From the NCBI GenBank assembly GCA_013214845.1, contig JABSQC010000022.1, positions 1 to 8,488 on the forward strand: a DNA stretch of 8,488 nt, written 5' to 3'. A model generated the notes under the pieces. The model did no database searches. It was not told the origin of the DNA and saw nothing but the letters and a program-made list of their open reading frames with translations. Below, piece after piece: positions 1 to 7,035 of this stretch. Position 1 is the first letter of the stretch; every line of letters starts with the position of its first letter. The position numbers and the translations under genes are program-made. Origin of the DNA: Mycoplasmataceae bacterium (GTDB lineage Bacteria; Bacillota_I; Bacilli_A; Mycoplasmatales; Hepatoplasmataceae).

Positions 1-857
1 GAATTAACACTCTGTTGTGTATTCCTGTTATTGTTAACGTTATTCATTTGTTGTTGTGAATTAACGTTATTTTGCGCATTCATGTTAGCGTTATTGGCTT
101 GTTGTTGTGTGCCTTGACTTACATTTGCGTTGTTTGTTGGCTGTTGTACGTTGTTGCTAGAACCACTTGTTGGTTGATTACTAGAAGCAACATTTTCGTT
201 ATTATTGTTAGTTTGTTCTGAAGTATTTGCATTTTTATTACCTTCATTATTGCTATCTGTATTAGCATTATTGTTAACAACAGTAACAGCTGCTGGTCTT
301 AATAACCTATCTCCTATCATATAACCACTTTGACTTACTTTAAGTATTGTGTCGTGCTTCATATCTGTAACAGCTTTGTGCTCTACAGCATGGTGGTATT
401 TACTATTGAAAGGATCACCAACATTAACTTCTATCTTTTTGATTCCATGTAATTCAAATGATTGATCAAACATTCCTTTAACCATTTCAAATCCTCTCAA
501 TCAATTTCTAATTTCATCAGAAACGTTTTTTGAAGACAAGGCCATACTAAATGTATCTAGTGCTGGAAGAATGTCTTTTGCAAAAGAACCTACAGCGTAT
601 TTTTGTCTATCTATAAAATCTTTTTCATATTGCTTTCTTGCATTATCTAAGTTTGCTAATTCAATAATTCTGTCAGATTTCATTTTTTTAATTTTTTCTT
701 GTAAAAAATCAATTTTTTCTTGACTTGACAATTTTTTAAAATTTGCTTCTTCCTTCTTATCAGCTTTTTTTTCTGCCTTTAATCTTTGTTTGTTTGATTT
801 AGCATCATCTAAATTTTCATCTGTTTTTGGTCGTCTACTCTTTTTTTCCTCACCCAT
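1..857 (-). CDS. grpE: GrpE, nucleotide-exchange factor of DnaK, with an Asn/Gln-rich C-terminal tail (3' end outside window)
   Basis: GrpE is the cytoplasmic co-chaperone that releases ADP from DnaK (Hsp70) so it can cycle. The first 45 residues are charged and Lys-rich. Residues about 45-100 look like the long dimerising helix (many Lys, Glu, Ile and Leu), and about 120-194 match the C-terminal beta domain, with the signature GDPFNSKYHHAVEH and the closing G-Y-M-I-G-D-R-L-L-R-P-A-A-V. Trp119 (501-503) is a UGA codon; reading it as stop would remove the whole beta domain. GrpE normally ends at the position of residue 194. Here the frame stays open to the window edge for at least 91 more residues, of which 34 are Asn and 14 Gln, with no aromatic residue. 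The ATG follows the Shine-Dalgarno AGGAGA (862-867). No CIRCE operator is visible upstream. dnaK may lie downstream but is not seen. The GrpE assignment is secure; the tail's function is unknown. Confidence 0.95.
3..146 (-). repeat. Degenerate Gln/Asn repeat units in the GrpE tail
   Basis: In GrpE residues 238-285 the tail falls into imperfect units that each begin with two or three Gln and continue with an Asn-rich stretch. Units start at residues 238 (QQPTNNANVSQGT), 251 (QQQANNANMNAQNN), 268 (QQQMNNVNNNRNT) and 281 (QQSVN, cut by the window edge). Unit lengths are 13, 17 and 13. In the DNA this appears as recurring ttgttgttg and ttatt/gtt triplets on the + strand. The units are too diverged to prove tandem duplication, but triplet-repeat slippage would give this pattern. 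Confidence 0.6.
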
Positions 858-904
858 ATAATCTCCTTTTCTTAATAACTTATGTCTAAATTATTAATAA
901 ATAT

Positions 905-910
905 ATTATA
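905..910 (-). promoter_or_regulatory. Possible -10 box for grpE
   Basis: A TATAAT hexamer lies about 47 bases before the grpE ATG, which would give a leader of roughly 40 bases carrying the AGGAGA ribosome site. No convincing -35 is visible 17 bases upstream, and the surrounding DNA is almost pure A/T, so a chance match is quite possible. Confidence 0.3.
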
Positions 911-927
911 TTTTATTTTTTCAAAAT

Positions 928-1004
928 AATTTGGTTGTCATTTTGACCAATTGTGGTTCCTGATTTACCTTTGTCAGCGGAATACTGTAGCACTGAGCCG
1001 GAAC
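928..1004. other. GC-rich self-complementary element, candidate structured RNA or 3' UTR
   Basis: The 170-bp spacer between grpE and the 94-residue gene contains an island of about 45% G+C (33 of 74 bases over 931-1004), flanked on each side by 30 bases with only about one G or C. It can pair with itself: GTTCC (956-960) with GGAAC (1000-1004), enclosing a hairpin TCAGCG (974-979) / CACTGA (991-996, one G-U pair in the RNA) with an 11-base loop; beside it is a second hairpin TTGGT (931-935) / ACCAA (946-950), extended by AATT/AATT. In very AT-rich genomes such islands often mark structured RNAs. It matches no RNA family that I recognise, including SRP RNA, tmRNA and T-box. A 32-codon frame with a TTG start (913-1011, minus) also spans it but lacks a ribosome site. 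The active strand is not certain; minus fits the neighbours. Confidence 0.45.
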
Positions 1005-1027
1005 ATTTCAAATTAAATAAATATATA

Positions 1028-1312
1028 TTATTTTAAGTCTAAGTAATCAATAACGGGCGGCATTCCAAATAAGTCAACCAATTCATTATATCTATCTATT
1101 TCTTGTAAAGTAGTTAAAAATCTAAATTGGTTTTTTTCACTATCTCACTCTGCCATCTTATTGAACTTAATAGTCACTCAACCGCTTTTATAAAATTCTG
1201 TACTTATTGAAATATCAATTATTTTTTGATAACCTTCTTCCAATGCAGTTTTTTCAATTAATTCTTTCAATTCAATTTGTTCTTTTGAAAAATCTTCACT
1301 TTCGTTACTCAT
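1028..1312 (-). CDS. Hypothetical 94-residue protein, hrcA-coupled
   Basis: I do not recognise this protein. It is small and acidic, with a Glu/Lys-rich N-terminal helix-like segment (about 5-30), then what look like beta strands (residues 31-50, including IIDISIS and WVTIKF), a second helical stretch (65-82), and the end GMPPVIDYLDLK. It has no signal peptide or membrane segment. Trp45 and Trp56 are both UGA, so the frame is only seen with code 4. It is very probably a real gene: its ATG overlaps the last 8 bases of hrcA, it has a Shine-Dalgarno GGAGAA ending a few bases before the ATG, and it ends at a clear TAA. The overlap suggests translation coupled to hrcA and co-expression with it under CIRCE control. 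A role in the stress response is only inferred from position. Confidence 0.8.
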
Positions 1313-2345
1313 TGTCTTCTCCATTATTTATTAATTCTAACTTAGACTCAAGTCAATCAAATATAGTAGCAATTTGTTTATATTTAACTCTTTTAGGTGC
1401 CGCTAGTGCAAATGATGTTTTTACACCTTTGACATTAATTTCTCGATTTATTATAACAATGTTATCTAGATGAGAATCTTCTTCAGTAGTAAATGTGAGC
1501 TTATTATCACTATCACTCGTCTTACCAGACTCTTCTAATATTTTTCAAATGCTGTTATCTTCTATAATTGATAATAATTTTTTTCTGTCCAATTTATCAT
1601 ATACGTCTCTGTAGTTAATAATATTAGAAGTTCCAGACTTATAATTTTTTTCACCTTCAACTCCTTCCATTATTAAGTTAGTAAATAACTCAAGAACTTT
1701 ATCAAAATTTTTAACTTTTTGTGAAATAAGAGGTGTTATTAACTCTACGTTTTTCTTCAGTTCAGAAATATAAGTTCCTTTTAACCTTTCATTAAATATA
1801 TCAATAGAAACTTTTAAATCATCTGTCAAAATTCCTTTTGGATTATTAATTACCTTTGATACAGGATCTCTTCCGCTGGAAACAATAGTTATTACTGACT
1901 TCTTTTTGTCAATAATAAATAAGTTCATAGCTTCTAATATATAATCCTCTTTTTTAGATTTAGCTATTGTAACTAGGTCTGTTATTTCGGAAATAACTTT
2001 TACAGTTTCTTCAATAACATTGTTTATTCCAAATTTTCTCTTGTTAATTATGTCATCTAGTTTGGTAATTAATTCCTTATCAACAACTAACTCATTTTTA
2101 TTCAAATCTAATGCTGTTGTATAGAACTTATATCCCTTTGTTGTAGGTATTCTACCTGATTGATTATGAGCTTTCCTAAGATAACCAAGTTTTTCCAGAT
2201 TAGCCATTATGTTTCTTATAGTAGCACCAGATAAATCAATTTCTTTCTCTTGTTGAAGACCACTAGAAGAAACTGGTAAAGCTGAATCTATAAACATATC
2301 TACCGTATCTATGAGTATCTTTGATTCCCATTCTTTTAAACTCAT
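1305..2345 (-). CDS. hrcA: HrcA, heat-inducible transcription repressor
   Basis: HrcA represses heat-shock genes by binding the CIRCE operator; in studied bacteria its activity depends on the GroE chaperonin. The 346-residue product has the family layout: an N-terminal winged-helix region (about 1-75, including the hallmark SGRIPTTKGYKFYT), a central dimerisation/GAF-like region, and a C-terminal segment with the A-P-K-R-V-K-Y motif near residue 320, matching the usual G-P-x-R-M-x-Y stretch. Trp267 (1545-1547) and Trp331 (1353-1355) are UGA; Trp6 is UGG. The gene starts 42 bp after clpB, behind a CIRCE copy, so it probably represses itself. It has no Shine-Dalgarno, and its ATG is 6 bases after a TATAAT box, suggesting a leaderless mRNA. 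Its end overlaps the 94-residue gene by 8 bases. Confidence 0.96.
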
Positions 2346-2351
2346 ATTTTA

Positions 2352-2357
2352 ATTATA
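2352..2357 (-). promoter_or_regulatory. Predicted -10 box of hrcA, leaderless layout
   Basis: TATAAT is followed by TAAAAT and then the hrcA ATG. Transcription usually begins about 7 bases after the -10 box, so the mRNA should start at or next to the A of ATG. No Shine-Dalgarno is present. The -35 region (about 2375-2380) falls in the spacer of the CIRCE element, so bound HrcA would block RNA polymerase. Confidence 0.6.
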
Positions 2358-2364
2358 CATATAA

Positions 2365-2391
2365 TTAGCAATATATTTAATTGATTGCTAA
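2365..2391. promoter_or_regulatory. CIRCE operator (HrcA binding site) upstream of hrcA
   Basis: The + strand reads TTAGCAATA, 9 bases, GATTGCTAA. This has the exact geometry of the CIRCE consensus TTAGCACTC-N9-GAGTGCTAA, and the outer six bases of each arm are identical to it. The inner three bases differ (ATA/GAT for CTC/GAG). The same inner variant occurs in the copy before clpB, so it looks like this organism's own operator form. It ends 19 bp from the hrcA ATG, and its TAG is the clpB stop codon. Confidence 0.88.
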
Positions 2392-4523
2392 TTTAGTTTT
2401 CTTTTTATCATTTTTATGGCTTTACCATCATATGTAAATTTAACTTTTACATCTTTTTTTATTTTGTTTTCTAATATTAAGTTAGCAATTAAATTTTCAA
2501 TATTTTTAGTTATAAATCTTTTTACAGGTCTTGCTCCAAATTGAGCATCAAAAGATTTTTTAGCAATATAGTTTATAACTTTGCTATCAAAAGAAACAAT
2601 ATATCTGTTTTTCTGTATTCTTTCTGATAAGTCATTCAATTCTTTTCTTATTATCTCAACAATTGTTTTTGCATCTAAAGCATTAAAAGTGACTATTTCA
2701 TCTATTCTATTTACAAATTCTGGCCTAAAGAATTTAAGCAGGTCGTTAACAGCCTCATCTTTATTTTTCTTTCCATTATTCAAGATGTCACTTGAACCAA
2801 TATTAGATGTCATTATAATTATTGTATTTTTAAAGTTAATAACTTTACCTTTTGAGTCAGTCAATCTACCGTCGTCCAATATTTGTAAAAATACATCAAA
2901 TACTTCTCTATGAGCTTTTTCAATCTCGTCAAGCAGTATGATTGAGTACGGTCTTTTTCTCACTTCCTCAGATAGTGAACCACCTTGGTCATATCCAACA
3001 TATCCAGGAGGAGAACCAATTAATTTAGATATAGAATGCTTTTCTGAATATTCAGACATATCTAATCTTATTAGTGCCTTTTCAGAATCAAACATTTCTA
3101 AAGCAAGCTGTCTAGCAACTTCAGTTTTTCCTACTCCTGTTGGTCCCATAAATATAAATGATCCAATTGGCTTATTAGGGTCTGAGATTCCTGCTCTAGA
3201 TCTTCTTATAGACTCTGAAACTAAATTGATTCCCTCACTTTGTCCTTTTACATTTTTAGAAATGTTTTTTTCTAAATTCAGAAGTTTTTCTCTCTCAGAT
3301 GACATAAGCGATGAAACAGGAACTCCAGTTCACTTAGATACTATTTTAGAAATTGTTTCAAAATTAACTTCTTCTCTTATTAACTTATTTTTTTGTATTT
3401 GCAGCTTACTTTTCTCAATCTGCTTTTCAAGAACGGGGATATCTTGATATATAAGTTTTCCTGCTTTTTCCAAGTCGCCGTCTCTCTGTAATTTTTCAAC
3501 TTCAAATTTTAATTTATTTAACTTCTCTTTTTTCTTTTTATAAGAGTTAATTCTATCTCTTTCAGTATTTCATTTTTTTTCAAGTGATTGTATGCTTGGC
3601 TCTAATTCTTCAATTTGTAATTTTATTTCACTCAATCTTTTTTTAGAAACAACATCTGTTTCTTTTCTTAAAGAAGCAGTCTCCATTTTTAATTGAGATA
3701 TTTTTTTTATTTTTTTAGCTAATTCATCTGGCCTAGAATCAGCAAGTGTCTTAATTTCAGAACATGCCTCATCAACTAAATCAATTGCTTTATCAGGAAG
3801 AAATCTATCTTGAATGTATCTATCAGAAAGTATAGAAGCAGAAGTTAATGCATTATCATGTATTCTAACTCCGTGAAATGATTCATAATTACTTCTAAGC
3901 CCACGAAGTATAGAAATTGTGTCACTGACACTAGGTTCATTGACATTTACTTTTTGTAACCTTCTCTCAAATGCTGCATCTTTTTCAATGTACTTTCTAT
4001 ATTCTTCGTTAGTAGTTGCACCTATCATTCTAAAAGTTCCCCTAGCAAGTGAAGGTTTTAGTATGTTAGAAGCATCAAGAGGATTTCCTAAATTTGAACC
4101 AGCGCCTATTATTGTGTGAACCTCATCAATAAACGCAATTATTTCACCATCTGATTTTTCAATTGCATTAATTACTGCTTTTAATCTTTCCTCAAATTCA
4201 CCTTGAAACTTGGCTCCAGCAATTAATGAAGAAATAGATATTTCTACAATGCTTTTATCTTTTAAAATATCTGGAACTTCACCATTTAGTATTCTAAATG
4301 CTAATCCCTCTATGATTGCAGTTTTTCCTACTCCTGGTTCTCCTATTAATACAGGATTGTTTTTAGTTCTTCTAGATAAAATTCTTGTTATTCTTAGTAT
4401 TTCCTCTTCTCTTCCAATAACAGGGTCTAATTTACCACTGGCAGCTAAATCTGTTAAATCTCTACCATACTTCTTTAAAATGTTTGGATCATTACTTGGG
4501 TTGGGTGTAAAACTTGCGTTCAT
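2388..4523 (-). CDS. clpB: ClpB, protein disaggregase, short form without N-terminal domain
   Basis: ClpB is a hexameric AAA+ ATPase that, with DnaK-DnaJ-GrpE, pulls proteins out of heat-induced aggregates. The 711-residue protein shows both ATPase domains. D1 has Walker A GEPGVGKT (61-68), Walker B IIAFIDE (128-134) and pore loop GAKFQGEF (Phe106 where Tyr is usual). D2 has Walker A GPTGVGKT (460-467), pore loop GYVGYDQGG, Walker B ILLDE and sensor-2 GARPVKR. A Lys/Glu-rich coiled-coil middle domain lies between them. Trp318 and Trp398 (in KWTG) are UGA. Walker positions sit about 145 residues earlier than in 857-residue E. coli ClpB, so only the N-terminal domain is missing; the start corresponds to the internal-start ClpB isoform, as is common in mycoplasmas. 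The ATG follows GGAGAA. A CIRCE operator lies upstream and another overlaps its TAG stop. Confidence 0.97.
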
Positions 4524-4543
4524 TTATTTCTCCTTTCTTTAAA

Positions 4544-4572
4544 ATTATATACAAATAATAAAAAAATAGCAA
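4544..4572 (-). promoter_or_regulatory. Predicted clpB promoter (-35 TTGCTA, 17 bp, -10 TATAAT)
   Basis: TATAAT (4544-4549) is preceded by exactly 17 bp and TTGCTA (4567-4572), four of six bases of the -35 consensus. The -35 lies within the proximal arm of the CIRCE element, so HrcA binding would compete with polymerase. The expected start near 4537 leaves a short leader carrying the GGAGAA ribosome site. Confidence 0.65.
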
Positions 4573-4592
4573 TCATTGTCTGATATTGCTAA
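4566..4592. promoter_or_regulatory. CIRCE operator (HrcA binding site) upstream of clpB
   Basis: The minus strand reads TTAGCAATA, 9 bases, GATTGCTAT. Arm geometry matches CIRCE exactly, and 17 of 18 arm bases are the same as in the copy near hrcA, while the 9-base spacers differ (TCAGACAAT against TATTTAATT). Conserved arms with unrelated spacers are what a protein-binding site shows. The TAG in the distal arm (4589-4591) is the stop codon of the upstream 328-residue gene. The element could also act as a weak terminator of that gene, since T residues follow it. Confidence 0.85.
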
Positions 4593-5575
4593 TTTTTGTT
4601 ATGTATTTCTTTTATTCCTAATTTATTCATTAACTTACCAAAGAACTCATTCTTTTTGGCAACTACTGTTCAAATTCCTTCTAACTCTTTTCCATTAGAA
4701 TCTTTCTCTTCTAAATTCTTAGTTATTATTGATATTTGTTCTTCTCAAACTTCAGAGTTTAAAGATGCTCATAAGTCATCATTTTCAATTATTGCTTTTG
4801 ATATTATCTCAACAGTTTCATCATTTCAGTATTCTTTCATGTATATAGAAATTAATCTAATAATGTCAGATAATACAACAAGTTTAATAGTATATGTCAT
4901 AGAAAATAAATCAAGTTGGATAAATGATTCTTTATCATTTTTTAACTTAGAAAGTTCTTTATCTAATTTATCAAATGAAATTTTATTTTTCATATCACTT
5001 TGACCACTTAAAAAGTAAGTTTCAACAGGTGTGTCAATTCATCAATCAGTAACAAGATGTATTGCATTATCACTTCCTTTTGTGGCATTTGTTTCAGTAA
5101 AAGTTCTAAATATATGTGTTTCAAGCTCGTCATCATTAACAACTTGTATTCTCTCAAGAATCTCAATTGGTTTTACATCAAGAAAATCAACTTCTCATTT
5201 CTCTTTACCTACTTTTATTAAGTCAGCAGTAGCTATCGTAAAATTTTCTGTTATGATTTCCCATACTTGAGAAACATTTCACTTAATATTGTTTCTTATA
5301 ACTTTAGTTACAAAAGAGTCCTCTGGCAATATATCTATATGCTTTATAAATTTTCTTAAATCTTTTAAAGTGTGTCTTAATTCTGAATTATCTTCAGCTC
5401 ACTGATTATGTATATCTTGTACTTCTTCCTTTGTATTATTTAAATAATATTTTTCTAAAAAATTTACAGAAATTAAATCCATTGAAGATGCATATGCTTC
5501 ATCTATTTTTGTAAATAGCGGTCCTACCATAGAAGCTAATTCATTAACTTTCTTAATCTTGTCTTGTTTATTCAT
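4589..5575 (-). CDS. Hypothetical 328-residue Trp-rich cytoplasmic protein
   Basis: I do not recognise the family. Ten Trp residues are spread through the chain (59, 99, 105, 127, 178, 179, 250, 269, 277, 302); nine are UGA and only Trp105 is UGG, so it is invisible as one frame under the standard code. The rest of the reading frame is uninterrupted from ATG to TAG. The protein is acidic and looks mostly alpha-helical, with a Lys/Glu-rich segment at 200-218 and a hydrophobic stretch at 223-246 that contains polar residues and is weak as a membrane span. There is no signal peptide and no lipobox. It stands between map and clpB with its own TATAAT box and a 17-bp inverted repeat over the start, and has no Shine-Dalgarno. 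It may be an accessory or lineage-specific protein; position next to clpB hints at stress but does not prove it. Confidence 0.88.
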
Positions 5576-5618
5576 AGTTTAATTATATATATTTATAAAT
5601 TATTAAACTATGAATAAA
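5567..5618. repeat. Perfect 17-bp inverted repeat over promoter and start of the 328-residue gene
   Basis: The left arm TTTATTCATAGTTTAAT (5567-5583) is perfectly complementary to the right arm 5602-5618, separated by 18 A/T bases. The left arm contains the ATG (5573-5575) and the first codons of the gene; the TATAAT box lies at the arm/spacer border, and the right arm covers the expected -35 region. No T-run follows, so it is a poor terminator. It fits either an operator for a dimeric regulator or, in read-through RNA from map, a hairpin hiding the start codon. Confidence 0.8.
5582..5587 (-). promoter_or_regulatory. Predicted -10 box of the 328-residue gene, leaderless layout
   Basis: TATAAT, then TAAACT, then ATG: the same 6-base spacing as before hrcA (TATAAT, TAAAAT, ATG). 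There is no Shine-Dalgarno in front of the ATG. An mRNA starting here would begin at or next to the start codon and would lack the upstream arm of the inverted repeat. Confidence 0.55.
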
Positions 5619-5623
5619 TACTT

Positions 5624-6367
5624 CTAAACATCAAGTATTTCATATCCATCTTTAGTAATTAAAACTGCGTGTTCAACGTGTGCTGTTAATTTAGAATTTT
5701 TAGATCTTACTGTTCATCTATCAAGTTTATCAATTGTAATTTCTTTTGTTCCAGTTAACAACATTGGTTCAATACAAATTACCATACCTTCTTCAAGCAT
5801 TGTTCCTGATTTTTTCTTTCCATAACAAGGTACTTGTGGGCTCTCATGTAGAGTTTTACCTAAACCGTGTCCAACAAAATCATGTGTAACTTTATATCCG
5901 TTTTTTTGTGCAACAGATTCTATAACATTTCCAATATCACCAGTATAAATACCAGGTTTCAAAATCTTTAAAGCTTCTTCAAGTGCTTCATTTGCAGCAT
6001 CAACTATTTTAACAGCATTTTTATTTGGTTTACCTATATGTATTGATATAGCGGAATCACCTGCATATCCTTGGTAATTAACTCCAGTGTCCACAGAAAG
6101 TAAATCTCCATCTTTTAACTTATATCCGTTTGGAATGCCATGTATAAGTGCTTCATTTACTGAAGTACATATTGACTTTGGAAAACCTTGATACCCCAAG
6201 AATATAGGTTCTCCACCTTCTTTTCTTATAAGTTTTCTAGCTACATCATCTAATTCTATTAAAGAAACTCCAGGTTTTGCAATAGAAGCAATTTCTCTGT
6301 TGACCTTTGCAACTATTTTATTTGCAACTCTAATTTTATTTATTTCTTCAATACTTAAACTTGACAT
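5624..6367 (-). CDS. map: Methionine aminopeptidase, type I
   Basis: This enzyme removes the initiator methionine from new proteins in the cytoplasm. The 247-residue product has the type I length and the five metal ligands: Asp93 and Asp104 (VDTGVNYQGYAGDSA), His167 (HDFVGHGLG), Glu200 (CIEPM) and Glu232 (AHVEHAVL), plus the substrate-contacting His76 and His174. Trp218 (5714-5716) is UGA; without it the last metal ligand would be lost. The ending KDGYEILDV is typical of the family. The start ATG is 12 bases after the adk stop, with the ribosome site AAAGGA in that gap. It probably shares a transcript with secY and adk. In many Firmicutes and Mollicutes infA follows map; here a different gene does. 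Confidence 0.97.
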
Positions 6368-6379
6368 TATTTATCCTTT

Positions 6380-7033
6380 CTAATTAAAACTCTCAATAGA
6401 ATCAACTATTGAATTAAATATTGTATCTATATCTTTATTTGAATCAACTTTTGATACAATTCCTTTTTCTTCATAGTATTTTAATAGTGGTGATGTTTTA
6501 TTTACATATTCAACAAATCTCTGTTTAACATTAATAGGTTCATCATCAGCTCTTCTACTTAATTTTGTTCCATCACTAAGATAGAATTTTCCTTTTTCTT
6601 CAATAATTTTTTCAATTAAAGAGTTGTGTGTTGTTCCATTTTCAGATAAAAATCTTGAAGAAATTCTTTTAATGACAACATCTTGATCTGCATCCATATA
6701 AATAACACCTGAAATAAAACTTTGATTATCGCTTAAAAATTTATCTAAATATTTTGCTTGATCTATTGTTCTAGGATATCCATCCAAAATTAATTTATCA
6801 TTGTTATTAAATTCCAATATTTTTTGTGTAGCAATTTTATTTGTTAATTCATCAGGTACTAAATTTCCTTCAGCAATTAATTTTTCTACTTCAAGTCCTA
6901 TTTTAGTTTTATTTCTTATGTTTTCTCTAAATACATCTCCAGTTGAGATATGTTTAAAATTTTTTTCATTTACTAACTTTGAAGCTATTGTTCCTTTTCC
7001 TGCTCCAGGGACTCCTAAAAATATGTATATCAT
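6380..7033 (-). CDS. adk: Adenylate kinase
   Basis: Adenylate kinase interconverts ATP plus AMP with two ADP in the cytoplasm and keeps the adenylate pool balanced. The 217-residue protein has the P-loop GVPGAGKGT (7-15), the AMP-binding STGDVFR (30-36), the DGYPRT motif (84-89), and catalytic arginines in the RISSR and SRRADD segments. The lid (about 126-163) is full length but has no Cys at all, so it cannot hold the structural zinc found in many Gram-positive enzymes. The gene ends at a true TAG and contains no UGA. It starts 2 bases after the secY stop. The nearest Shine-Dalgarno (GGAGAT, inside the end of secY) is about 14 bases from the ATG, longer than usual, so translational coupling to secY is likely. 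Confidence 0.97.
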   Translation of the reverse strand: MIYIFLGVPGAGKGTIASKLVNEKNFKHISTGDVFRENIRNKTKIGLEVEKLIAEGNLVPDELTNKIATQKILEFNNNDKLILDGYPRTIDQAKYLDKFLSDNQSFISGVIYMDADQDVVIKRISSRFLSENGTTHNSLIEKIIEEKGKFYLSDGTKLSRRADDEPINVKQRFVEYVNKTSPLLKYYEEKGIVSKVDSNKDIDTIFNSIVDSIESFN

Positions 7034-7035
7034 AA

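Noticed and set aside
986..996. A CIRCE half-site (TAGCACTGA on the + strand) near grpE
   Set aside because: The partner arm at the required 9-base spacing is absent, and this organism's operators use a different inner sequence.
951..1004. Possible SRP 4.5S RNA because of GTCAG and GGAA near each other
   Set aside because: The GGAA is not closed by the required stem and the conserved asymmetric loop sequence is missing.
1207..5270. Open frames on the + strand opposite clpB, hrcA and the 328-residue gene
   Set aside because: They are antisense shadows of conserved genes, have no ribosome sites, and have compositions explained by the opposite strand.
1305..5575. Apparent pseudogenes or frameshifts in hrcA, clpB and the region 4589-5575
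   Set aside because: Each break is an in-frame UGA; with code 4 the frames run through without any indel and domain order is complete.
5567..5618. Reading the inverted repeat as a terminator for map
   Set aside because: The stem is almost all A/T and no T-run follows it in the direction of transcription.
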